Positions 1 through 6,581 of a stretch of DNA of 9,486 nt are shown in pieces. A program made the translations under genes and the position numbers. The stretch is from an uncultured Opitutia bacterium (GTDB lineage Bacteria; Verrucomicrobiota; Verrucomicrobiia; Opitutales; Opitutaceae), in contig CALFZM010000240.1 of the NCBI GenBank assembly GCA_937952235.1, positions 1 through 9,486 of the forward strand, given 5' to 3'. Position 1 is the first letter of the stretch, and every line of letters begins with the position of its first letter. Below the pieces are notes generated by a model. The model saw nothing but the letters and a program-made list of their open reading frames with translations, did no database searches and had not been told where the DNA came from.

Positions 1-20
1 GACTGCGTTTCGACCCAACG

Positions 21-96
21 GGTGGAGCCGCCTGTCCCCAGGCGGCTGACGTTCGGCCGACCGGTCCACAGCGGCTTGAGGACAAGCCGCTCCACC
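21..96 (+). repeat. Paired palindromic repeat (BIME-like), copy A
   Basis: Two short palindromes face each other inside a 76-bp unit that begins GGTGGAG and ends CTCCACC. The first stem is AGCCGCCTG (26-34) with CAGGCGGCT (39-47) around the loop TCCC. The second is AGCGGCTTG (70-78) with CAAGCCGCT (83-91) around AGGA. Both are perfect 9-bp stems with 4-nt loops. A second copy lies inverted at 6686-6761, also 76 bp, with 67 of 76 positions identical by hand alignment. The element lies beyond the 3' end of the M20 peptidase gene. It has the form of REP/BIME elements, which in other bacteria are mobilised by RAYT (REP-associated tyrosine) transposases; none is in this window. It could also act as a transcript end or RNA stabiliser. 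Positions 97-148 hold only a weak 5-bp hairpin (127-131 with 137-141). Confidence 0.85.
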
Positions 97-148
97 TCTC
101 AGGCGGGCGCTTCCATCAGTAATTTGAAGGCCGACCGCCTTGTTCCGG

Positions 149-1462
149 CTACGGCAGATCCGCGGCGGAAAGGATGATCGCCAGCGCGAGGCCGAAATCC
201 TTCACGGCGGTCGTCTTCTCGACGTCGGTCCATTCGTCGAGCGAATGCGAGCGGCCGGAGCGCTGCGCCGATTGCGAAGCCATGGCGAACGCGGGGATGC
301 CCAGGCTGATCGGGATGTTGGCGTCGGTGCTGCTGATGTTCCAGGCGGGCACCTTGTCGAAGCGCCGCATGGTCGCGGCCACCTGCTGGAGCAGCGGCGT
401 CTCGGGGGCGGTCACGCCCGACGGCCGCTCGCCGATGAGCTTCACGTCGGCCGTGATCCGGCCGAACGTCGTCGAGCGCGCGGCGTTCTCCTCCGCGACG
501 GATTCCTCGACGATCCGGAGGAATTCGCGGTCGATCTTCGCCAGTTCCTCGGGCGACACGGAGCGCATGTCGACCTCCATCGCGACCTCGAACGGGATCG
601 AGTTCACCGAGGTCCCGCCGCTGACGACGCCGACGTTGTAAGAGACCTTCGGCTGCTTGGACGCGACGACGCGACCGAGCCGCGCGATGGCGTTGCCGAG
701 CGCGAACGCGGGGCTGACCTGGCCGAACGCGCCCCAACTGTGTCCGCCCGGGCCCTTGAACGTGACACGGTACCGCTTGCTGCCGAGGGCGGCGTTGGTG
801 ATGAGATCGTTGTTCGAGCCGTCGACCGTGATGAAGCGCTTGATCCGGTCCTTCCACGGGCCCTTCTGAAACAGGTAACGCATGCCGCGCAGGTCGCCGG
901 GGCCTTCCTCGCCGACGTTGCCGATGAAGAGAATGTCGGACCGCGTCTGCACGCCCGCGGTGCGCATCGCGCGGATCGCCGCCAGCAGGAACGCGAGGCC
1001 GCGCGTGTCGTCGCCGATGCCCGGCGCGCTCAGCCGCGTGCCCTGGCGCTTCACGGTCACGTCGGTGCCCTCGGGAAACACCGTGTCGAGGTGCGCCGCG
1101 ACCGCGAGCAGCGGCGCGCCGGCGCCGCCGGTGCCGCGCCACACGCCCAGCGCGTTGCCCTCCGCGTCGATCTGCACGTCGGCCAGCCCGACCTCGCGCA
1201 GCAGCTTCGCGTACGCCTCGGCGCGGGCCTGCTCCTTGAAGGGCGGCGCCGGGATCTGCGTGAGCAGGATCAGCTCGGCGACGAAGCGTTCGTAGTCCCG
1301 ATCGAACTCCGCGACCGCCGCCTTGTACGCTGCCGACTCCACGACCCGCTGCGCGCGCTGGTCGTCGTTCCCGCGCCGGGCGGCATCGGCGCCGGGAAGC
1401 GGCAGCACGAACGCCACCGAGAGCAGGAGGGAAATCCGGAGGGCGCGCCGAAGGGGGCTCAT
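149..1462 (-). CDS. Exported M20-family zinc metallopeptidase / amidohydrolase
   Basis: A 437-residue protein of the M20/M28-type co-catalytic zinc peptidases (PepT, CPG2, ArgE and relatives), which cleave small peptides or N-acyl amino acids. Expected metal and catalytic residues are all present: H124 and D126 in AHLDTV, D151 in GIGDD, E185-E186 in GNVGEEGPG, D214 in TVDG, and H406 in SHSLDEW. GPGGHSWG (237-244) marks the small dimerisation domain. Residues 1-27 look like a signal peptide (basic start, hydrophobic core, AxA near 25-27), so it probably acts outside the cytoplasm. The ATG at 1462 places this signal at the very start; a TTG at 1480 would add six residues. No Shine-Dalgarno site is visible, and the start codon lies inside an 18-bp palindrome. 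It is the last gene of the deoC operon, 67 bp after the short ALDH-like gene. The exact substrate cannot be told from sequence. Confidence 0.9.
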   Translation of the reverse strand: MSPLRRALRISLLLSVAFVLPLPGADAARRGNDDQRAQRVVESAAYKAAVAEFDRDYERFVAELILLTQIPAPPFKEQARAEAYAKLLREVGLADVQIDAEGNALGVWRGTGGAGAPLLAVAAHLDTVFPEGTDVTVKRQGTRLSAPGIGDDTRGLAFLLAAIRAMRTAGVQTRSDILFIGNVGEEGPGDLRGMRYLFQKGPWKDRIKRFITVDGSNNDLITNAALGSKRYRVTFKGPGGHSWGAFGQVSPAFALGNAIARLGRVVASKQPKVSYNVGVVSGGTSVNSIPFEVAMEVDMRSVSPEELAKIDREFLRIVEESVAEENAARSTTFGRITADVKLIGERPSGVTAPETPLLQQVAATMRRFDKVPAWNISSTDANIPISLGIPAFAMASQSAQRSGRSHSLDEWTDVEKTTAVKDFGLALAIILSAADLP

Positions 1463-1474
1463 CGCGCGATGAGC
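1457..1474. promoter_or_regulatory. 18-bp perfect palindrome over the M20 start codon
   Basis: GCTCATCGC followed directly by its reverse complement GCGATGAGC, with the M20 gene's ATG (1462-1460) inside. With no central loop it would make a poor RNA hairpin, so a dimeric protein-binding site is the more natural reading. Chance is possible in DNA of this GC content, and no regulator is known for it here. Confidence 0.3.
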
Positions 1475-1529
1475 GGGCAAAGCGGGAACCGGGTCAATTC
1501 CAGCGTGGCGGCCGACGCCGGCGGCCAGG

Positions 1530-2396
1530 TCAGGCTCCCACCGGGTGCCAGGTGGTCTTGAACTCCAGGAACTCGCGGATCGCGTACGCGCTCTGCGCGT
1601 CGTCCGCGAGCCAGGCGGCCGGCGACTCGGGCGCGGCGAAGTGCACGCGCTTCACGCTCTCGGCGGCGCCGAGCTGCAGGGCCTTGCGCTCCGCGGCGCC
1701 CACCGCGGCGCTCAGGCCGCGCAGGTGCGCGTGCGTGGCGAAGGTCGGCACCAGTTCCGCGCGAAAGCCGGTGAGCAGGTTGACGACGCCGCCGGGCAGG
1801 TCGCTCGTCGCCAGCATTTCCCCGAGCAGGATCGCGGCATAGGGCAGGCGCTCGGAGGCGAGCGCGACGACGGTGTTGCCGCTGACGATCACCGGTGCCA
1901 CCAGCGAGATCAGGCCGAGCAGCGCCGGGACGTCGGGCGCGATCACGCCGACCACGCCCATCGGCTCGGTGACGGTGAAATTGAAGTGCGGCGAGGCGAC
2001 CGGATTCACGTTGCCCAGCACCTGCTCGTACTTGTCGGCCCAGCCCGCGTAGTACACCAGCCGGTCGGCCGCCGTCTCGACCTCGCGCGCCGCCGCGGTC
2101 CGGCTCTCGCCGAACCGCACGAGCATCCCGACGAGTTCGTCCCGCCGCGCCTCGACCATCTCGCCGAGCCGGTAAAGGATCTGCCCCCGGTTGTACGCCG
2201 TGCGCCGCGCCCAGCCCGGCCCGGCCTTGGCGGCGGCCTCGACCGCGTTGCGCAGGTCCTTGCGCGTGCATTGCGGAACGTTGGCGTAAAACGCCCCCGA
2301 CGCATCGCGCACCGGGAAGGTGCGTCCGCTCTCGGAGCGGATGAATGCGCCGCCGACGTACGGCTTGGGCGTCTTGGTGATTGGAAGGCGGGACAT
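1530..2396 (-). CDS. Short ALDH-like protein without catalytic cysteine; ALDH16 C-terminal-domain homologue
   Basis: A 288-residue protein related to the NAD-binding part of aldehyde dehydrogenases. Residues 143-176 (TEPMGVVGVIAPDVP to SGNTVV) correspond to the PWNFPL/GNTVVLKP region of active ALDHs, but the PWN asparagine is replaced (APDVP) and the KPAE lysine is absent (ALASE). The segments that carry the catalytic glutamate (LELGGK) and cysteine (GQxCxA) are missing entirely. The ending FLEFKTTWHPVGA and the start YVGGAFIRSESGRTFPVRDASG closely match, as I recall them, the C-terminal domain of animal ALDH16A1 (RPIRDSSGN near its start, KALWLPMGD at its end). In that family this domain has a Rossmann fold and packs on the catalytic part. 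It is therefore unlikely to be an active dehydrogenase and probably partners the gene 38 bp upstream. Nothing suggests a broken gene: both ends match the family and only 67 bp separate it from M20. The leader before the ATG is pyrimidine-rich and lacks a Shine-Dalgarno site. Confidence 0.85.
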   Translation of the reverse strand: MSRLPITKTPKPYVGGAFIRSESGRTFPVRDASGAFYANVPQCTRKDLRNAVEAAAKAGPGWARRTAYNRGQILYRLGEMVEARRDELVGMLVRFGESRTAAAREVETAADRLVYYAGWADKYEQVLGNVNPVASPHFNFTVTEPMGVVGVIAPDVPALLGLISLVAPVIVSGNTVVALASERLPYAAILLGEMLATSDLPGGVVNLLTGFRAELVPTFATHAHLRGLSAAVGAAERKALQLGAAESVKRVHFAAPESPAAWLADDAQSAYAIREFLEFKTTWHPVGA

Positions 2397-2434
2397 GGGG
2401 CGGGAGGAAGATGGGCGGGAGGGTGGCCGTGGGA

Positions 2435-3946
2435 TCAGGCGAGCTGCCCGTATTCGAGCATGCCCTGGCGGCCGCCTTCGCGGCCGAAGCCGGACTCCTT
2501 GTATCCGCCGAACGGCGACGTGGGGTCGAACTTGTTGTAGGTGTTGGCCCACACCACGCCGGCCTTCAGCTCGGTGGAGAGCTTGAGGATGCGCGAGCCC
2601 TTGTCGGTCCACACCCCCGCGCTCAGGCCGTAGGCGGTGTTGTTGGCCTTCTCGACCGCCTCCTCGACCGTGCGGAAGGTGAGCACGCTCAGGACCGGGC
2701 CGAAAATCTCCTCGCGCGCGATGCGGTGGCTCATCGACACGCCGCTGAAGACCGTGGGGCGGAAATAAAAACCCTTCGCCGGCAGCCGGCACGGCGGCTG
2801 GTACATCTCCGCACCCTCTTTCCGGCCGCTCGCGACCAGTTCCCCGATGCGGTGGAGCTGGGCGGCGGAATTGATCGCGCCGATGTCGGTGTTCTTGTCC
2901 ATGGGATCGCCGACGCTCAGCACCCGGATGCGCTGCTTCAGCTTCGCCAGCACCGCGTCGGCGACGGGCTCGTGCACCAGCAGGCGCGAACCGGCGCAGC
3001 AGACATGGCCCTGATTGAAAAAGATGCCGTTGACGATGCCCTCGACCGCCTGGTCGAGCGGCGCGTCGTCGAACACGATGTTGGCCGCCTTGCCGCCGAG
3101 CTCGAGGGTCAGTTTCTTTCCCGTCCCGGCGAGCGACCGCTGGATGTGCTTGCCGACCTCGGTCGACCCGGTGAACGCGATCTTGGCGGGCGTGGGATGG
3201 CCGACGAGGGCGGCGCCCGTCTCGCCCGCGCCGGCGACGAAATTCACGACGCCCGGCGGCAGCTCCGCGTCCTGCAGGATCTCCGCCAGCTTGAGGCAGG
3301 TGATCGAGGTCGTCTCGGCCGGCTTCAGCACCACGGTGTTGCCCGCGGCAAGCGCGGGGGCGAGTTTCCACGCCAGCATGAGCAGCGGAAAGTTCCACGG
3401 GATGACCTGGCCGACCACGCCCAGCGGCTCCAGCCGGCGACCGGGCGCGACGTACTCGAGCTTGTCGGCCCAACCCGCGTGATAGAAGAAATGCGCCGCG
3501 GCCATCGGCACGTCGAAGTCGCGCGCCTCCTTGATCGGCTTGCCGCCGTCGAGCGTCTCCGCGACCGCGAACTCCCGCGCGCGGTCCTGCAGGAGCCGCG
3601 CGATGCGAAACAGGTACTTGCCGCGCTCGCGTCCCGGCAGCCGGCGCCAGGTCGAATCGAAGGCCCGCTGCGCGGCGGCGAAGGCGGCGTCGACATCCTC
3701 GCGTCCGGCCAGCGCGATCTCGGCGAGCTTCTGCTCGTTGCCGGGATTGATCGAGTCGAAGTACCGGCCCGATTTGGGCGCGACGAAGGCGCCGTCGATG
3801 AAAAGGTCGTAGCGCGGCTTCAGCTTCGGGTCCGCGGTCTCGGGAGCGGGATCGAAGGTCCACAGGTCACCGAAGACGAGCTCGGGCGCCGGCCGGCCGG
3901 AGCGGACGGGAACGCGGGGGGACTTTTTCGCGGCAGTGGAGGGCAT
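2435..3946 (-). CDS. Aldehyde dehydrogenase, NAD(P)-dependent (ALDH16-like catalytic subunit)
   Basis: A complete 503-residue aldehyde dehydrogenase, oxidising an aldehyde to its acid in the cytoplasm. The motifs occur in order: PWNFPL with N185, VLKPAE with K208, FTGSTEVGK (258-266, nucleotide binding), LELGGK with the general base E282, NQGHVCCAGS with catalytic C316, EEIFGPV (412-418), and PFGGYKESGFGREGG (478-492). The usual Q of GQxC is H314. The N-terminal stretch VFGDLWTFDPAPE (24-36) resembles the start of ALDH16 proteins rather than the common ALDH2-type start. It lies 67 bp after deoC and 38 bp before the ALDH16 C-terminal-like gene, so acetaldehyde made by DeoC is a likely substrate (inference). 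The ATG at 3946 is chosen because in-frame codons upstream overlap deoC and read as low-complexity sequence; its leader is C-rich with no Shine-Dalgarno site. Class ALDH is certain; the subfamily is less so. Confidence 0.93.
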   Translation of the reverse strand: MPSTAAKKSPRVPVRSGRPAPELVFGDLWTFDPAPETADPKLKPRYDLFIDGAFVAPKSGRYFDSINPGNEQKLAEIALAGREDVDAAFAAAQRAFDSTWRRLPGRERGKYLFRIARLLQDRAREFAVAETLDGGKPIKEARDFDVPMAAAHFFYHAGWADKLEYVAPGRRLEPLGVVGQVIPWNFPLLMLAWKLAPALAAGNTVVLKPAETTSITCLKLAEILQDAELPPGVVNFVAGAGETGAALVGHPTPAKIAFTGSTEVGKHIQRSLAGTGKKLTLELGGKAANIVFDDAPLDQAVEGIVNGIFFNQGHVCCAGSRLLVHEPVADAVLAKLKQRIRVLSVGDPMDKNTDIGAINSAAQLHRIGELVASGRKEGAEMYQPPCRLPAKGFYFRPTVFSGVSMSHRIAREEIFGPVLSVLTFRTVEEAVEKANNTAYGLSAGVWTDKGSRILKLSTELKAGVVWANTYNKFDPTSPFGGYKESGFGREGGRQGMLEYGQLA

Positions 3947-4013
3947 GGGGGAGGCGCCGGTGACCAACAGCCCGGGGGCGGACGGCCTCGATCGGCGGAG
4001 CACGGCGGTCGGC

Positions 4014-4952
4014 TTAGTAGGATTCGGCAGCTTCGCTGAAATAATACGGCGCCTGATACGCGCCGGTGCGCTCCTTCTCGAGCTGGCGCAGCAGGTCGTT
4101 GAGCAGGGAGCTCGCGCCGAAGCGGTAGCGCGCGGGCGTGAGCCAGGCGTCACCCAGGGTCTCCTTCACCGCGACGAGGAACTGCAGCGCCTGCTTCGCG
4201 GTGCGGATGCCGCCGGCGGGCTTCATCCCGACGGCGATTCCCGTGTCCAGGTAGTGATCGCGGATGGCCTCGAGCATGACCTGGTTGTTGCCGAGGGTGG
4301 CGTTGAGCGACGTCTTGCCGGTGCTGGTCTTGATGAAGTCGCCCTCGCGGATCACGCGCAGCGCGAGGAAGGAGGCGGCGCGGATGTTGTCGTAGGTCTC
4401 CAGTTCGCTCACCTCGAGGATGACCTTGAGCGCCGCGGCGCCGCAGGCCGTGACGACCGCGGCGATCTCGTCCTGCACGCGGCCAAAATCGCCGGCGAGG
4501 AACGCCCCGCGATTGATCACCATGTCGACCTCGTCGGCGCCGTCGGCCACCGCCGCCCTGACCTCCGCGAGGCGCGTGCGGAGGGGCGCCTGCCCGCTGG
4601 GAAACGCCGTGGCGACCGACGCGATGCGCACTCCGTTGCCCGAGCCAAGGGCCCGGCGCGCGTGGCGCACCATCGAGGGATAGACGCAGACGGCGGCCAC
4701 CCGGGGGACCGAATCGTCGTGGGGCCGCAGCGCCTTCTGGCAGAGGGAGGCGACCTTGCCGGGCGTGTCCTTGCCCTCGAGCGTCGTGAGGTCGACCATC
4801 GAGACGGCTTTCCTCAAACCCCAGACCTTGGCCGCCTTCTTGATCGAGCGGGTCGCGTACTTGGCCACGCGCTCCTCGACGCCGACGGCGTCCACCGTCC
4901 CGATGGCATCGAGCAGCCGGCGAAGCGCAGGTGGCGAGGACGGGGCGACCAT
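4014..4952 (-). CDS. deoC: Deoxyribose-phosphate aldolase (long, DERA-type)
   Basis: A 312-residue class I aldolase that splits 2-deoxy-D-ribose 5-phosphate into D-glyceraldehyde 3-phosphate and acetaldehyde, in deoxynucleoside breakdown. Key residues: the Schiff-base lysine K208 in DFIKTSTGK, the proton-relay lysine K244 in MKPAGGIR, and D143 in GADEVDMVINR. VSMVDLTTLEG (50-60) and FGASSLLND (278-286) are also typical. It is longer than the E. coli enzyme (about 259 residues). Its N-terminal extension (RSIKKAAKVWGLRKAVS) and general wording resemble animal DERA (about 318 residues). It is first in a four-gene run with two ALDH-type genes and an M20 peptidase. The ATG at 4952 is preferred over an in-frame upstream start at 5027, which would add 25 arginine-rich residues reading into the AT-rich intergenic stretch. 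No Shine-Dalgarno site is visible. Confidence 0.95.
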   Translation of the reverse strand: MVAPSSPPALRRLLDAIGTVDAVGVEERVAKYATRSIKKAAKVWGLRKAVSMVDLTTLEGKDTPGKVASLCQKALRPHDDSVPRVAAVCVYPSMVRHARRALGSGNGVRIASVATAFPSGQAPLRTRLAEVRAAVADGADEVDMVINRGAFLAGDFGRVQDEIAAVVTACGAAALKVILEVSELETYDNIRAASFLALRVIREGDFIKTSTGKTSLNATLGNNQVMLEAIRDHYLDTGIAVGMKPAGGIRTAKQALQFLVAVKETLGDAWLTPARYRFGASSLLNDLLRQLEKERTGAYQAPYYFSEAAESY

Positions 4953-5069
4953 CCGGCGACTATCGCCGCGGCGGCGCTGAAAACAAATCAAAAGCCGGCC
5001 GCCCCCGCCTGGCGAAGAGGATGGCACATTTCACCGAATACAGGTTCACAGGGGAACGTCCTTCCCGTG
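4953..5069. promoter_or_regulatory. Divergent intergenic region, deoC operon / propeller gene
   Basis: A 117-bp gap between two genes read away from each other, so promoters for both must lie here or inside the neighbours. It holds the most AT-rich stretch of this part of the window (4979-4994, around AAAACAAATCAAAAG) and a second, mildly AT-rich one near 5028-5048. I could not pick convincing -35/-10 pairs on either strand. Its role as a promoter region rests on gene orientation only. Confidence 0.5.
5052..5066 (+). promoter_or_regulatory. Small hairpin over the purine-rich leader of the propeller gene
   Basis: GGGAA (5052-5056) and TTCCC (5062-5066) can pair around the loop CGTCC, ending one base before a possible GTG start (5067) and three before the ATG (5070). 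The 5' arm is the only purine-rich stretch that could bind the ribosome, so pairing could mask it. A 5-bp stem is weak and may be chance. Confidence 0.25.
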
Positions 5070-5981
5070 ATGCTCCGCCTCCTGAACGCCTTCCTCGTCG
5101 CCAGCCTTTCCACCGCGCTCGCCGCCGAAGCCGGGTTCAAGGGTCCGCTCAACGCCGGCGCGATCGAGGGACCGCCCCGCCAGGAGACGAGCGGCATGGC
5201 GTTTTCGCGGCGCACGGCGGGGCTGGTCTGGACGCACGACGACAGCGGCGGCAGCCCGCAGCTCTTCGGCGACGACCTCGCCACCGGCAAACGGCGCGGG
5301 GTGCTGCGCCTCGCCGGGGTGAAGAACGAAGACTGGGAGGACCTCGCGGCGTTCGAGCGCGACGGCCGGGCCTGGCTCCTGGTGGGGGACGTCGGCGACA
5401 ACGACGCGAAGCGTCGCGCGGTGCGGATGCACCTGGTCGAGGAACCGCCGGCGACGGCCCTGCGCACCGGCGGTCCCACGGACGTCACGCCGGCGTACAC
5501 GATCGACTTCCGCTTCGTCGACGGCCCGCGCGACTGCGAAGGGCTGGCGGTGGACGCCGCCGAGGGCATGGTTTACCTCGTGACCAAGCGCGAGCGCACC
5601 CCGCGGCTTTACCGCGTGCCGCTCGCCGATCCGCGCGGACGGCTGGTCGAGGCGGCCTTCGTGACCGAAATCGCGGGCGTGAGCACCGGCGAGCGGCCGG
5701 AAAACCTCATCAAGCGGCTGGCCGGGCCCCGGTTCAACTGGCCGACGGCGATGGATTTCTCCGCCGACGGGCGGGCGGCCGTGGTCCTCACCTATGGCGA
5801 ACCGCTCGTCTTCGCCCGCGAGGGCGGACAGCCGTGGGCGGAGGTGTTCAAGCGCCCGCCCGCGCGCCTCGGCTTTCATGGCTTTCCCCAGGCGGAAGCG
5901 GTGACCTTCTCCCTCGACGGCCGGAGCGTGTACGTGGCGTCGGAAAGCACGCCGGCGCTGGTGCGGTACGATCGCGAATAG
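5070..5981 (+). CDS. Exported beta-propeller-like protein of unknown function
   Basis: A 303-residue protein with a signal peptide at 1-19 (hydrophobic LLNAFLVASLSTALA, AxA before the likely cut). The mature part repeats an acidic-glycine pattern: ETSGMAFS (39-46), DWEDLA (88-93), DCEGLAVD (155-162) and QAEAVTF (274-280). These alternate with short beta-strand-like stretches such as GLVWTHDDSGG (51-61), AWLLVGDVGDN (101-111), GMVYLVTKR (166-174) and RSVYVASES (285-293). This layout is that of phytase-like or SMP-30-like beta-propellers, which often bind a metal through such acidic residues. No catalytic assignment can be made. The protein probably works in the periplasm or outside. The ATG at 5070 or the adjoining GTG at 5067 can be the start; the purine run GGGGAA at 5051-5056 is better spaced for the GTG. 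A 10-bp hairpin follows the stop codon. Residue range 1-303 shows no break. Confidence 0.8.
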   Translation: MLRLLNAFLVASLSTALAAEAGFKGPLNAGAIEGPPRQETSGMAFSRRTAGLVWTHDDSGGSPQLFGDDLATGKRRGVLRLAGVKNEDWEDLAAFERDGRAWLLVGDVGDNDAKRRAVRMHLVEEPPATALRTGGPTDVTPAYTIDFRFVDGPRDCEGLAVDAAEGMVYLVTKRERTPRLYRVPLADPRGRLVEAAFVTEIAGVSTGERPENLIKRLAGPRFNWPTAMDFSADGRAAVVLTYGEPLVFAREGGQPWAEVFKRPPARLGFHGFPQAEAVTFSLDGRSVYVASESTPALVRYDRE

Positions 5982-5993
5982 GCGTCCGCCTTC

Positions 5994-6019
5994 GAGTGCG
6001 GCCGGGGACGGCCGCGCTC
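5994..6019 (+). terminator. GC-rich hairpin after the propeller gene
   Basis: Starting 13 bases after the stop codon, GAGTGCGGCC (5994-6003) pairs with GGCCGCGCTC (6010-6019) around a GGGGAC loop. This gives a 10-bp stem with a single T-G wobble. No T-run follows; CCCC then GGGG come next. It is either an atypical terminator or a 3'-end stabilising hairpin. Confidence 0.45.
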
Positions 6020-6116
6020 CCCCCGGGGAACATGCGGCCGCGCCCTGGCGGAAGCGGCTTGAGGTCGGGGCGCGCGACCGGCAATTAGCGGACCGCCGGC
6101 GAGCCGGCTCATTCCC

Positions 6117-6581
6117 ATGCGCTTCCCCACCCTTCGCGTCTTCGCCGCCTTCCTCGTCCTGCTCATGCTCGCGGCCGCCCCCGGCGGCCGTGCGGCGGGC
6201 TTCGACGCCGCGGAGCTCGCCGCCCTGCGCGCCGCCGACGACGAGCGGCTCGCGGCGACCAAGGCGGCCAGCCCCGAGCGGCTGGAAGCGATCTTCTCGG
6301 ACGAGCTGCACTACGGCCACTCCAGCGGGAAGGCCGACACGAAGGCCTCGCAGATCGAGGGCATCGTCGGCCGCACGTATGCGTATGAACATTTCGAGCA
6401 CAAGGAGCGGACGTTCGTCCCCGCGGGCCCGGGCGTGGCGTTGATGCGCGGCCGCGTGCTCGTCCGGATGCGCACCAAGGCCGGAGCCGAAAACAACCTC
6501 GACCTCACCTATCTCGCCGTCTGGCGCCAGGAGAACGGCCGCTGGCGGTTCTACGCGTGGCAGTCGTGCCGGAATCCGTAG
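6117..6581 (+). CDS. Exported NTF2-like protein (DUF4440/SnoaL-type)
   Basis: A 154-residue protein with a clear signal peptide (1-27: LRVFAAFLVLLMLAAAPGG then RAAG). The rest has the size and pattern of an NTF2-like cone: a first helix with RAADDERLAATKAASPERLEAIFSDEL (38-64), then HYGHSSGKADTKASQIEGI (65-83), close to the YxHSSGxxxTKxxFLxxI signature of DUF4440 proteins. Three beta-strands end in GRWRFYAWQS (141-150). Members bind small molecules or act as simple isomerases or hydrolases; no substrate can be named here. It follows the propeller gene by 135 bp on the same strand, after a hairpin, so co-transcription is uncertain. The start codon follows a CATTCCC leader with no Shine-Dalgarno site. 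Confidence 0.82.
   Translation: MRFPTLRVFAAFLVLLMLAAAPGGRAAGFDAAELAALRAADDERLAATKAASPERLEAIFSDELHYGHSSGKADTKASQIEGIVGRTYAYEHFEHKERTFVPAGPGVALMRGRVLVRMRTKAGAENNLDLTYLAVWRQENGRWRFYAWQSCRNP

Noticed and set aside
140..1561. Long plus-strand open frame opposite the M20 gene
   Set aside because: Its protein is arginine-, alanine- and histidine-rich with no known motif, while the opposite strand has complete M20 zinc-site residues. It is a shadow caused by high GC.
1463..2396. Short ALDH gene as a truncated or frameshifted pseudogene
   Set aside because: Only 67 bp separate it from the next gene, leaving no room for a lost catalytic domain, and its C-terminus matches the natural end of ALDH16.
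2381..4039. 552-codon plus-strand open frame opposite the aldehyde dehydrogenase
   Set aside because: The minus strand carries every ALDH motif in order. The plus frame shows only biased low-complexity sequence.
3936..5069. Upstream in-frame extension of the propeller gene
   Set aside because: It runs antisense through all of deoC, and a clear signal peptide begins at 5070.
6053..6064. A further repeat unit before the NTF2-like gene
   Set aside because: AGCGGCTTGAGG matches the start of one half-unit for 12 bases, but the second arm is absent. It is too short to tell from chance.
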